DNA of 64,000 nt from Liriodendron chinense (taxonomy: Eukaryota > Streptophyta > Magnoliopsida > Magnoliales > Magnoliaceae): contig ML058469.1 in NCBI GenBank assembly GCA_003013855.2, forward strand, positions 1,736,001-1,800,000, in the 5' to 3' direction. The notes under the pieces are model-generated. The model saw only the letters and a list, made by a program, of their open reading frames with translations. It was not told where the DNA came from and did no database searches. Below, in pieces: positions 1 through 10,360 of the stretch. The translations under genes were made by a program, and so were the position numbers. Numbering within the stretch: the stretch's first letter is position 1; every line of letters begins with the position of its first letter.

Positions 1-886
1 CAATTGTAATATTGAATATTTTTTGTATTTTCACATCTACGCATGGATTTGCCTCCACTAATTCCTCTTCCACGGTGATTGGCATTCTTTTGATGGTTTT
101 GACAATGACATTAATAATTTTCTCACCCTCATCCTCTTCCACGATTACTATTGGTATGGCCACCATGTTGTGAATTTCCACGACCATCCTTTTACTCGGT
201 TAGAGTCAATTTTAACTCCAATGCTTATTCCACTACCATAGAACTAGTACTCCTTTGCATACATTGCTCATAAACTTGCAACTCCTCAATCAAGAGTTTT
301 TCAAGGTCCTTCGACTTTTCAATAGCCATAACCACATGTTCAAACATGGTTGTGAGTAATCGTAGAACTTTTTCAATGACATGAATGTCTTCAATCTTTC
401 CACCACTTCTTTTTAAGTTATTAACAATTACAAGTAATAAAGAAAAATAATCGAAAATACTCTTACCTTCATTTGACTTACTTCAAACTAGGATCTAAGA
501 ATTTTTAGCCGAACTTGCTTCACATGATCAACTCCTTTGAAGATGGTGCTTAAGATATCCCAAGCTTGTTTACTTGATGTCACTTTGGTGATTCTTTCAA
601 AGGTTGAATCATGCAACCCTTGATAAAGTAGGAATAAGGCCTTCTTATCTTTCTTCATCTGATCTTTGATGGGTGGTTGTTTGCTCCATGGTATAAGCAA
701 ATTCTTGTTCGATAGTGGGTTCTACATACCCATCGATGAAGATCTCCCATAAATCTTGCGACCCGAATAATGTTTTCATCTATATACATCAGTTTTCATA
801 GTTGTCCTTTGACTAACTTTAGATTTTATGGTTGAATGAAAGTGGCCATTTTTTTAGAATCTGAAATTTGGAGCCTAGGACCAGTA
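1..886 (-). pseudogene. Ty1/copia gag fragment (element D)
   Basis: Read on the minus strand this stretch has the features of a copia Gag polyprotein, the RNA-binding coat of the retrotransposon particle. The longest open piece (700 to 488, 70 aa) contains the UBN2-type core 'SKQAWDILSTIF' and ends in 'VKQVRLKILRS'. Upstream of it (about 860 to 719) the other frames keep the typical N-terminal 'GSQDLWEI' region. Downstream, a Gly/Arg/Asn-rich stretch leads to 'IQYYN' at the window edge, where a zinc knuckle would begin. Stops and frameshifts interrupt it throughout, so it is dead. The rest of the element lies left of the window. The family assignment rests on motif recognition by eye; the exact copia lineage is uncertain. 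Confidence 0.7.
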
Positions 887-898
887 GCTTTGATACCA
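887..898 (-). other. primer binding site of element D
   Basis: The minus strand reads TGGTATCAAAGC, one base away from the plant initiator-Met tRNA primer site TGGTATCAGAGC. It lies between the gag remnant and the LTR terminus TGTTGG (902 on the plus strand), which fixes the orientation of element D as minus. Confidence 0.8.
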
Positions 899-901
899 CT
901 T

Positions 902-1031
902 TGTTGGTTTTACAAAGTCCTTGAAGAAAAATCACAACAACTACACAAGAGTGTAAGAAAATAAAATATTCTTATTGTTGGATTGTTGATTGATTGACAC
1001 ATAAAATAATTATATAGAACACCCTCTTATA
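902..1031 (-). mobile_element. 5' LTR remnant of element D
   Basis: This is the PBS-proximal end of the copia LTR, seen on the plus strand as TGTTGG immediately after the primer site. It stops at 1031, where Sirevirus C begins with TGAACTTGCG. The last bases TTATA (1027-1031) would be the target duplication of C. The second copy is not visible because C's other end is missing. Confidence 0.55.
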
Positions 1032-2380
1032 TGAACTTGCGCCTTTTGGTCTCATACTTATAAGGCGCTTATGAGTGCGGAAGCATAGAGCGTAGTAACT
1101 AGAACTAAGGCTAAGTCCTAAAGGGGGGGTGATTAAGACCGTTTTAAAATCATTTAAATTTTTTTTGCCTAATTAAACAAATTATAAATTATAAACTAAT
1201 TAAGCAAGAACACTTAGCTTCCAGGCCTAAGCGGGTCCAAACACAGCGACTAGCAAAAGATAAAGCAATTAAGCTACCTACTCTAAGTATGCATAGATTA
1301 TCAAACAATTTAACTAATCAAGTACCTAATCTATGCAACTTATGTATACTAAATGAGAATAGATCATATGAGCTCAAGTCTACACTAATTAGTGAACATA
1401 CATCTTCTGTATGAATGTACTTATCTAATGCCTAGCATACATTCCTATCAAGCATTCATAATTAAGCAATTAAACATACAATGCTAAGATAACAATGTAA
1501 TCAAATACATCACAAACACAAGCATGTATAGTGGTTTGACTACTTGTCTACTCCACTCCCGGTTCAAGTACTTACCCCTTGAGCATGCCAGTATTAATTA
1601 GGAAGTTTAAATCAGGTTCCTCCCAACTTGGGTGTTTTAAATCAGTTCCATCTTACCGGGGAATTTCACAAGGTTCCTCCCAACCTATGACGGAGATTTT
1701 ACTGGTTCATCTCCCAACCAAGATGCTTATGGGATCCATTATACCTAGAAATTTGACAAGTTTCCTTTCAACCTTTCGGTTCCAATTAAGGAGCCTAGCG
1801 TATACTCCCGTCGGAGGCTCCCTTTGAAAACTTGTTCGAGTTTAATTCCAAACTCTCACACTCAATCCTCCATGAGGAAGGAGTGCAACCGGACTTTTAC
1901 AATGACAACTTACTTGTTGGATTGAGCCTCTTTTGTAACACCACTTGGGTTGCTTGATCTCCACTCTTCTATGCTTCAATCAGCTCCCCAATGCTCCCCC
2001 AATCGTGTTGTTGCTACGTTGTTAAAGCCTCAGCTCCACCGATCAATCACCTCGCATGTAATGCTCTTGAGATGCCCAATGTGATAGGAGATGGTATGAA
2101 TTCACTACAACTAGTAGGAGTTGGTTGCCTAAAGGAATTTCACCTGAAATGATCTTTAGAGAAGTTTAAACGAAGGATTTACTTATGGTCAAGGTGCCTA
2201 AAACATCTAAAGATCAAGAGAGAGCAAGTCCATCTTCATATCAGCTCTGAATCCTCTATCTTGTGATCAAACATAAGGAAGATGGCTTAGAATGCTTAGT
2301 ATTAGAGCTATTGGTATGGGCAATGAGGATGACTTCTAATGCACTAAAATCTCTTTACTAAGACCCAAAATCAAAGCCAG

Positions 2381-2650
2381 CCTTTATATAAAAAAAAGCT
2401 CTAACTGTTATAAAATTACTCTCAACGGCTCTCAATCGACCAGTCATAACTCAATGCCAACCAGTCGAGCAAGGTCTCCGACCGGTCAGCTGATAGCCAT
2501 GACCGGTCTATTTAAGGCCAGGGACAGATGTTTGTTTGTTGTCCAAACTGGAGCCCTGGGCGACCGGTCGAATTAGGCCATGGGACTGGTCCACTTGTTA
2601 TCCCATTTCACCCACTGACGACTAGTCAGCCAGAAGCTGCGACCAGTTGG
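2381..2650 (-). promoter_or_regulatory. Sirevirus C LTR promoter with decayed GACCGGTC array
   Basis: On the minus strand a TATA box (TATATAAAGG, complement of 2381-2390) is preceded by several GACCGGTC-like motifs between about 2445 and 2650. Examples are GACCGGTC near 2500, 2553 and 2571 and degenerate GACTGGTC or GACCAGTC forms. An AACGG box lies between array and TATA. This is the same order seen in the other Sirevirus LTRs, in eroded form. Confidence 0.55.
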
Positions 2651-2672
2651 TAGACACATGAGTTATATTGTT

Positions 2673-4685
2673 TGTTAGTGTACTTTTCTGTGGCATACTA
2701 GTGCACATTGTTTGTCAATCACTTAGGTCGGTAAGTCTAGTGTTGGTTGAGCTTAATGAAGACGAAGACCAAAGACTCAAGTGGACTTGTTGCATCAAGG
2801 AAGAAGAAACAGGTAAAAGAGATGCCTTGGTGAGCCTTGAACTTTGATCCTACCCAAAACCATGACCTCTAGATGACTGTGACCATTAGGCACATCATTA
2901 GTCATCTTAGAATGGCCTTAGGAGTCCCAAAAGATTACCCAAAGAATGGCCTAAGAGGTGCTTGAGTGGCTGTGAAAATGCACAAGGAAAAGCCATCTCA
3001 AAAGGACTGACAACCTGTCTGAAGGCAGGCCACGACCAGTTGGGACAGGTCATCAAACCAAATTTTAGGGCAGCATGTTGCTGGACCCCTTTGGCCTTTG
3101 GGCCGACCGGTCTTGACCGGTCAGCTGGACTGGACTGATCAATCTTGACCGGTCAGTCCCGCCCCATAGAGAAGACAGCAACCCTTTATCTTCATCAGGC
3201 CATTGGCCGACCGGTCTTGACCGGTCGGGGACCCCTGGCCGACCGGTCATGACTAGTCGGGACAGGTCGGCAAATAGCCATTTTTGCCCGTTTTATGACC
3301 GTTGGAGCTCAAACTTTATAAATATTGAGCTCAATTGTTGGGCATTTTGAGAGGGTTTTGAGAGCCTATTACCCACACATTTTATATATCATATGGGGCC
3401 TCAAAGAGGAGGAGATTCAAGTCATATCCCTTGTATTTAATCACAAGTAAGGGCATTCAAATGCAAACATAGAAATGACTTGATTCCTCTCTCAATTCTA
3501 GAGGTGAGACACTATACCACATAATTATATCTCTTGTCCAAGACTTCTAGAAGACTCTCTAGGTGAATCTCCTAGTTAGAACAAGCTACATGTCCCATGT
3601 AAGAGATTCAACCATCCTCCCATCACCTTGGTCATCTTAAAGAAGATCTATGCAAGGAGTTTGATCAATGAAGTTGAAGCCTTGGCAAAGCGGCGGCAAC
3701 ATGATCGGGAGAGCACAAGGGGAGCTGATTCAAGCACAGGAGAGCAAGAAGAAACAACCCAACCGGCGCTAAACAAGGGGCTCAATTTCCTGTGCGAGTT
3801 GAGTGCAGAGTTTGTTTGTCAAATTTGAACTAGGGTCATTTGCCAATCCTGGCTTATTTGTTGAGCCTAAAACTCTAGGGTCGTTGGCCGCTCCTTGGCC
3901 TGTTTATCGGCCTAAAGACTAGGGGTTGTTTGACACTCCTTGGCTCGTTTGTCGGGCCTAAACAAAGTCTCCAAGGGGGAGCCTCCGACACGAGAGTGAA
4001 TATGCATCAGGTTGAGAGTTAGCCTATGTCCAAAAACTCCATTTTGGTGAGTTAGCCCTTTGTCCAAAACTCCGATTATGGTTGAGATGTGAACCGGTAA
4101 AACCTCCGTGTAAAGGTTGAGAGGTGAACCTCATTTAAAACCTCCGATAGTGAATGCCGGTGTGCTCAAAGGAATTGAGTGCTTGAACCGGGAGTGGAGT
4201 AACCTAAAGTCAAACCACTATACATGCTTGTGTTTGTGATTGATTCGAGCACATTGTTATCTTAGCATTGTATGTTTAATTGTTAATTATAAATTCTTAA
4301 TAGGAATGTATGTTAGGCACTAGATAGGCACATCCACACACAAGATGTACTTTCACTAGTTGTGTAGAGTCGAGATCATTGATTTATTCTCAAGATTCTA
4401 CATAGGTTGCATAGATTAGGAGCTTGATTAGTTAAATTATTTGAGTATCTATGCATGCTTAGACTAGGTTGCTTATTACTTAAACAAGATGCTAGTCTTA
4501 TGATTGGACCCACTTAAGCTTAGAAGCCGAAGTGTTCTTGCTTACTTAGTTTAATTGTGTAAGTAGGCGAAAATAATTTTAAAAAGTCCTAATCACCCCA
4601 CCTATAGGACTTAGCCATAATTCTAGTTGCTCTCTAAGCTTCCGCACATACAAAGGTGTCGTGTTAGACTACCGACGTAATTTCA
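2673..4685 (+). repeat. 5' LTR of element A
   Basis: This 2.0-kb LTR begins TGTTAGTGTAC and ends TAATTTCA, two bases before the PBS. It carries the palindrome array and TATA box. The short ORFs within it (for example 3065-3250 and 3628-3828) are chance readings of non-coding LTR sequence. Confidence 0.88.
3105..3325 (+). promoter_or_regulatory. element A LTR promoter: paired GACCGGTC palindromes, MSA-like box, TATA
   Basis: GACCGGTC palindromes occur at 3105 and 3115, at 3147, at 3209 and 3219, and at 3241 with a degenerate partner at 3251. Pairs sit 10 bp centre to centre. They are followed by TGACCGTTGGA (3296-3306), whose complement TCCAACGGTCA fits the mitosis-specific-activator consensus TCYAACGGYYA. 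A TATA box TATAAATAT lies at 3317-3325. The 3' LTR repeats this order (TGACCGTTAGA 6331-6341, TATA 6352-6360). The promoter call is inferred from motif order. Confidence 0.65.
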
Positions 4686-4687
4686 AT

Positions 4688-4699
4688 TGGTATCAAAGC
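4688..4699 (+). other. primer binding site of element A
   Basis: TGGTATCAAAGC lies two bases after the LTR end and is an initiator-Met tRNA primer site with one change. Confidence 0.88.
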
Positions 4700-5735
4700 G
4701 GGTTGCTCTTCAAGGACTTAACCGTCTAGATTAAGATCTGTCTACCCAAGAGGAGAATCTATGTTGCCTCATTTGAACTATGTGTAGAATGATTAGTTGA
4801 TGTCAACAATAACTAGGGTAGGAACTTTTAACATATCCCCTACCGAACCTTGATCTCCAATTAGAAATGAACCTAAGGGAGATAAATCTAGGATAGTGAA
4901 TTCCCTCTTAACAAACATGTTGGGTCCTAAAAATCATACTCAAGAAGGTTGTGAACTAGGCTAGGTGACCTTAGGAGACTAATTTGAGCTCAATAGATAT
5001 AATACGAGGAATGAGCCTCATTTTGAGCTAATTGATGAACTTGAGGAATTTAGCCTCTTTGGAACTATAGGAAAATCTGAGGATTTTAGCCTCATTTTTT
5101 ATACTTATGGGCAAATCAGAGGATTCAAGCTTCATTAGCCCAAATTTGGTAGTTTAGCCTTGCTTTTATTTTGTATATTTGCTGCTAGACTATCTCACTG
5201 CTTAGATTAGCTAATCATGTTAAATTTCATGCTTCTTGTATGCTAATCTTTACTTAGGATTGGTCTTAATATACCATTAGGGGAGGTTGGTTGATTGGGC
5301 TTTAAGCCCTTGTGCTTTTATTGTAAATGTATGTCCTTAACCAATTATGCATGATTAACTATGCTTAGATAATTACCTTTTCATGTTAATCATGTTCCAT
5401 AGCATGCTCCATGTTTTAATGTTCATGCACCATATACTCTCCTTGTTAGCATGTGCTTATTATTTTAACTGTGACATACTATCTATTCTTACATTAACCT
5501 TAATTGATATATCATTAAAGGGGAGAGAATAGTTTTTTAATTGCTGACAAAAAAAGGGGAGAAGGATCAAGTCCCACCAAAACTAGTTTGCTATGTTTTG
5601 TGATGTAGGGATTGACAGGTTATGGAGGAGAAAACTGAAGAGGAGTTGTGTCAAGAGTGCTGTATTTATTTCATATCAATGTAATCTCTTGGTCATGTAA
5701 TTGTTTTGGTAGGATAGGCTTTTGTAAGTAATTGA
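4700..5735 (+). other. non-coding interior of element A with small stem-loops
   Basis: No gag, pol or other ORF is present. Between 5005 and 5136 four short inverted repeats of the form (T)GAGG-loop-CCTC(A) occur in series. The same motif, with nearly the same flanks, is found in the interiors of Sirevirus B (about 27145-27215, minus) and G (about 60553-60720). An accessory purine tract lies at 5549-5564. The rest is A/T-rich with no structure I can name. Confidence 0.6.
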
Positions 5736-5747
5736 CAAAGGGGGAGA
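5736..5747 (+). other. polypurine tract of element A
   Basis: CAAAGGGGGAGA lies just before the 3' LTR start TGTTAGTGCAC at 5749. This purine run is the plus-strand primer typical of Sireviruses. Confidence 0.85.
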
Positions 5748-5748
5748 T

Positions 5749-7366
5749 TGTTAGTGCACTTTTTTGTGGCATACTAGTGCACCTTATTTGTTAATTACTT
5801 AGGTCAGTAAGTCTAGTGTTGGTTGAGCTAAATGAAGATGAAGACTGAAGACTCAAGTGGACTTGCTGCATCAAGGAAGAAGAAACATATAATAGAGATG
5901 CCATTGTGAGCCTTGAACCTTAATCCTACCCAAAATCATAACCTCTAGATGACCGTGACCATTAGGCACATCATTAGTCATCTTAGAATGGCCTTAGGTG
6001 TCCCAAAAGATCACCTAAAGAATGGCTTAAGAGGTGCTTGAATGGCTGTGAAACTGCACTAGGAAAAGCCATCTTAAAAGGACTGACGACCTGTCTGAAG
6101 ACAGGTCATGACTAGTCATGACCGGTCAGGATAGGTCATCAGACCAAATGTTGGGGCAACATGTTGCTGGACCCCTCTAGCCTTTGGGCTGACCGGTCTT
6201 GACCGGTCGACTGGACTGGATCGACCGGTCCCCCAAACAAGACAGCAAGCCTTTGTCTTCATTAGGCCATTGGCCGACCGGTCTTGACCAGTCGATACAG
6301 GTTGGCAGCTAGCAATTTTTGCCCATTTTATGACCGTTAGAGCTTAAACTTTATAAATATTGAGCTCAGTTCCTAGGCATTTCGAGAGGGTTTTGAGAGC
6401 CTATTACCCACACCTTTTGTACATCATATGGGGCCTCAAAGAGGAAGAGATTTAAGTCATATCCCCTGTGGGAGTTGAGTGTAAAGTTTATTTGTCAAAC
6501 TCGAACTAGGGTCATTTGCCGATCCTTAGCTTATTTGTTGAGCCTAAAAATCTAGGGTCGTTGGCTGTTCCTTGGCCTGTTTGTCGGCCTAAAGACTAGG
6601 GGTTGTTTGTCACTCCTTGGCTCGTTTTCTGTGCCTAAACAAACTCTCCAATGGGGAGCCTCCGACACAGGGAGTGAACAGTGCGTTAGGTTGAGAGTTA
6701 GCCTATGTCCAAAAACTCCATTTCGGTTGAGAGTTAACCATTTGTCCAAAAGTCCGGTTATGGTTGAGAGGTGAACCGGTAAAAACTCCGTGTAAAGGTT
6801 GAGAGGTGAACCTCATTTAAAACCTCCGATAGTGAATGCTAGTGTGCTCAAAGGAGTTGAGTACTTAAACCGGGAGTGGAGTAAACCCAAAGTCAAACCA
6901 CTATACATGCTTATGTTTGTGATTGATTCGAGCACATTATTATCTTAGCATTCTATGTTTAATTGTCAATTATGAATGCTTGATAGGAATGTATGTTAGG
7001 CACTAGATAGGCACATCTACACACAAGATGTACTTTCACTAGTTGTGTAGAGTTGAGCTCATCGATCCATTCTCAAGAGTCTACGTAGGTTGCATAGATT
7101 AGGAGCTTGATTAGTTAAATCATTTGAGTATCTATGTATGCTTAGACTAGGTTGCTTATTGCTTAAACAATATGCTAGTCTTGTGATTGGACCCACTTAG
7201 GCTTGGAAGCCGAAGTGTTCTTACTTACTTAGTTTAATTGTGTACATAGGCGAAAAGAATTTCAAAAGGTACTAATCACTCCCTATAAGACTTAGTCATA
7301 ATTCTAGTTGTTCTTTAAGCTTCCGCACGTACGAAGGTGTCGTGTTAGACTACCAACTTAATTTTA
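5749..7366 (+). repeat. 3' LTR of element A, internally deleted
   Basis: This is about 395 bp shorter than the 5' LTR. Most of the loss corresponds to 3430-3790 of the 5' copy, with a junction near 6470 at a short CCTGTG-like match. Sirevirus B retains the segment, so this is a deletion here rather than an insertion in the 5' LTR. The final CA has become TA. Confidence 0.8.
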
Positions 7367-7696
7367 TTATTTGTCTGTCTTGTTTTACAACAGCTCATAC
7401 AACCGCTTAGGCCACTACTTGGGTGATCTTTTGGGACTCCTAGGGCCTATCTAAGATGGATAAAGGTTTGCGTATTGGTTTAAGGCCATCTAAAGGTTTG
7501 AGTTTTAGTTTGGTTCAATGTTCAAGGCTTCACCAAAACATCTCATTTACCTATTTCTTCTTCCTTTATATAGCAGGTCCGCTTGAGTCTTCGGTGTTTG
7601 TCTTCGTCTTCTTTAAGCTCAACCGACACTAGACTCATTGACCTACATAATTGACAAATAAGGTGCACTAGTATGCCATAGAAAATTGCACAAACA

Positions 7697-8517
7697 ATCT
7701 CCCTCTTTGTTAATTACGTAACAAAAACCTAACCTACTAAAAAAATACTTGAACTCGATTACATTAATATTTAAATGAAATACAACTCAAGACATAAACA
7801 AATTAAGCAGCTCCTCTTTAGTTGCTCCCCCATAACTTGTCAATCCTACAAAATATAACAAACTTGTTTTGGTGGGACATGATTTTTCTCTCCCTTCTTA
7901 TCAATAATTGACAACCCAATCTCTCCCCATTAATAATACATCAATAAGGAAATGAAGAAGAGATTAGAGTATCGCAGTTTTAACTATAAGCACATGCTAA
8001 CTAAGGAGAGTATATGGTGCATGAACATTAAATCATGGAGCATGCATGAAACATGATCAATAAGAAAATATAATTATCCAAGCATAGTTGATAATTGGTC
8101 ATTTAAGATAAACATGAAAACATAATGACGAAGGCATAGATTAGCATATATTAAGCATAAAATTTAGTAAGATTAGCTCATCTATGCAGGATGATATTCT
8201 AGCAATAAAATATACCAATCGAAACCTAGGATAAATTATCAAGGTTGGCTAGTGAGGCTTGAATCCTCCGATGTGCCCCTAAGTACAAAAAGTAAGGTTA
8301 AAATCTTTAGATTTACTTATAGAGTTCAATTCTAGCTACTTTCATTAATTATTTTGAATTTTATCATCCTAAAGGTAACTAATTTTCACAACTCCCTTAA
8401 AAAATTTAAAATGAGTCACTATATTGAAATTCACAACTCTTATTAGTTTTTTGCTCACATCACTAGTGGAGTCACTATATTGAAATTTAAACTCCTCTAT
8501 ATCATCCCATGTTGCTG
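7697..8517 (-). other. Sirevirus C interior between gag and 3' LTR
   Basis: This non-coding sequence matches the corresponding interior of Sirevirus B (26513-27336): the PPT at 7697-7710, a second purine-tract region near 7885-7905, and degraded TGAGG/CCTCA stems near 8250-8315. No gene is visible. Confidence 0.6.
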
Positions 8518-8823
8518 TCATAGCCTTCTTACCACGTCTTTTAGAATTTTCTTGACATTCATTGGCAATATGACCATACTTATCATAGTTGTAACATTGG
8601 ATGAATTTGAATTTAGATGATTTTTTTTAAATTTCTCACTTTTTTTATCATTTTTGTCACAACTCTTCCCTCTTTCAAATTTGAAGAATCTCTTAAATTT
8701 CTTATTCAATTTTTCTTCATCATCATCACTATCTTCAAAAGACTCACTTTCAATCTATTTTTACATATATAAGTGCCTATGTGAAGTCTTTAAGGTAATG
8801 CTTTTCTTCTTAAAGGGGCCTTA
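8518..8823 (-). pseudogene. Sirevirus C gag fragment with mutated zinc knuckle
   Basis: On the minus strand this aligns with the C-terminal half of the Sirevirus B Gag. The lysine-rich 'NKKFKRFFKFERG' matches 'NKKFKRFLKFDRG' in B. In the adjacent frame a zinc knuckle reads CYNYDKYGHIANEC, with the second cysteine replaced by tyrosine, so zinc binding would be lost. It is followed by the lysine-rich segment leading to 'AMTATWDD'. The fragment ends abruptly at 8823 where the E1 LTR begins. It is broken by frameshifts and not functional. Confidence 0.65.
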
Positions 8824-9249
8824 TGTGGACGCTCGCCGTTCCGCGCTCCCGGACGTTCTCCCTTTCCTTTCGGAAAAGAAGAGGGGTGCGTGCGCGTGAA
8901 TCGCAGTTTGTGCCTACTGGCTTGGCTCGTTCTCGAGGGCTTTGTTCGGTTGTCGTGTTAAGCTGGATGTGTTTAGATGAGTTTGTATAAGACCAGAGTC
9001 GCCACTAGCCAGTTACTTCGAATCTACAGTCGGCTAGACCCCGTAGAAACGTTAGAGAAGGGGATCCGAAGATTCATTCCTCTAAAATGATTCCTTTTGA
9101 TCTGTGGCCAGAGATTCGAGGTAAGGGATCACGGTTACAGGGTGGGAAGAGGTTAAGCACCCCACACACTACCCGTACCGAAGTACGGTCTCTACTTCAC
9201 AGAATCGAACTAATACTTGAAAGTCTGTTTTAATCCTCGTACATTCTCT

Positions 9250-9545
9250 TGAATGATATGATGCATGAATTCAAGTCTGAACAGTAAGAGTTCCTGATGG
9301 GCAGATTTCCATTAACAGGCAAGCCCAGAGCATACGCTCGAACTGACAGGTGCTTTATGCAGGATGCATGTTGTGTATTTGAATAATCAAAGTGCTTGTA
9401 GTGATTGATGTATGAATGTAGGTCTGAACAGTAAGAGTTTTTTAATAGGCGGGTTTCCATTAAGAGGCAAGCCTAGAGCATACGCTCGAACTGACAGGTG
9501 CTTTATGTAGGATGCATGCTGTGTGCTTGAATGATCAAAGTGCTT
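9250..9545. repeat. 147-bp tandem duplication in the E1 LTR
   Basis: Two diverged copies have matching segments such as GTCTGAACAGTAAGAG at 9275 and 9422, and 'CATACGCTCGAACTGACAGG' in both. The offset is 147 bp. The short ORF here (9230-9460, minus) is a reading of the repeat. Confidence 0.85.
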
Positions 9546-9849
9546 GTAGTGAAGCAGAGGGATTGGAAGAAAAGTAAATGTTGCACTTATGCTAGATGCG
9601 AATGAGATGATGCTGGTAAAGAGTAACTAAATGGACGGAGGTGTCGTAAGGGTCTGCTTCGAGTGGATAGATCAGGACTTGGGTGGCTTGGGAGACTTAG
9701 ACCAGGGTCAGGCTGGGCTGGACCAGGGCTAGGCTCTTCTCACTCGGGCTCTCCTTGGTGGAGGAATGGACTAAAAGGATGGAGAAGAACTCGGAACAGA
9801 CGGATCGCACTCAGGCTGGAGGGCTTACTGAATGAGAAGGGGAGGAGGG

Positions 9850-10135
9850 TATTTATAGCAACGAGGAGTGACAGAACCCTGTAAATAACTTTGGGCGGCA
9901 CCTAATGGGCCGCCTGTACGGTCGTTTTGCTTCGGGTTCGGAGTGTACGAACTCCGAACCTGAAGCAAAATTTTCTTAGGTTTGGAGTTCGGACTTGCTC
10001 TGAGGCTGAGGTTTGGAATTCGGTGAGTTGACTGGGTTTAAGAGATGGGTTGACACGGTGAGTTAACTCGATGGGTTGACTCAGCGGGTTGACTCGGTGA
10101 TTTGACTTAGCGGGTTGACTCACCGAGTTTGACTT
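9850..10135 (-). promoter_or_regulatory. E1 LTR promoter: TATA box, hairpins and TTGAC repeats
   Basis: A minus-strand TATA box TATAAATA (complement of 9850-9857) is preceded by a GGCGGC/GCCGCC hairpin (about 9895-9914). Next comes a hairpin with 20-bp arms, one mismatch and a 6-nt loop (9925-9944 and 9951-9970). About nine TTGACT/GTTGAC-type units follow (10020-10135), each holding the W-box core TTGAC. The layout parallels the palindrome arrays of the other LTR families. Confidence 0.5.
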
Positions 10136-10346
10136 TTTTTAGGATTTTTTGACTGGTTTTTCTTATGGGGGGGTTTTTTGGGCTGATGTTTAGGGGTGAG
10201 TTGACTGGGTTCAGGCTTGAGTTGGGCTATGGATTGGGGCTTACAAGGGTGAGTTTGGCTGAATTTGGACATGGGATTTGGGGGTACGTTCCTCCATTCA
10301 TTCAGCTATCTTTACCAACATTGTCGCCGAAGTTGGGGTGTCTACA

Positions 10347-10360
10347 GATGCCCCTCTTTG
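10347..10360 (-). other. polypurine tract of E1
   Basis: The minus strand reads CAAAGAGGGGCATC immediately before the LTR start TGTAGACACC, a combination typical of Ogre/Tat-type elements. Confidence 0.75.

Larger units (their letters stand above)
2673..7366 (+). mobile_element. non-coding Sirevirus-derived element A
   Basis: This is a complete LTR element without coding capacity: 5' LTR 2673-4685, PBS 4688-4699, interior of about 1.06 kb, PPT 5736-5747, 3' LTR 5749-7366. It inserted into the LTR of Sirevirus C. Flanks are TTGTT (2668-2672) and TTATT (7367-7371), a target duplication with one mismatch. LTR termini are TGTTAG...TTTCA in the 5' copy and ...TTTTA in the 3' copy (C to T). Lacking gag, pol and any long ORF, it must have used proteins from an autonomous Sirevirus to move. 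Its LTRs align over most of their length with those of Sirevirus B. Confidence 0.88.
1032..8823 (-). mobile_element. Sirevirus C, 3' LTR and truncated interior, interrupted by element A
   Basis: This minus-strand Sirevirus-type copia has its 3' LTR in two pieces, 1032-2672 and 7372-7696, separated by element A. The LTR starts TGAACTTGCG (compare Sirevirus B, TGAAATTGCG) and ends ...AAACA. It is followed by the minus-strand polypurine tract (7697-7710 in plus-strand view, ATCTCCCTCTTTGT). The interior runs to 8823, where the Ogre-like LTR E1 cuts it inside gag; the bases CCTTA at 8819-8823 would be E1's target duplication. It is clearly homologous to Sirevirus B but more diverged, so it is an older copy. 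Confidence 0.75.
8824..10346 (-). repeat. 3' LTR of Ogre/Tat-like element E1
   Basis: In minus-strand terms the LTR starts TGTAGACACCCC (ending at 10346) and ends ...GTCCACA at 8824. It is preceded by a purine tract at 10347-10360, which makes it a 3' LTR. A GAGTCGCCAC motif near 9000 is frequent in Ogre/Tat elements. The LTR holds a 147-bp tandem duplication, two hairpins and a TTGAC-repeat block. A second, inverted copy of its 5' part lies at 49518-49906. The Ogre-like label rests on remembered family signatures; no E1 pol sequence is in the window. Confidence 0.65.
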
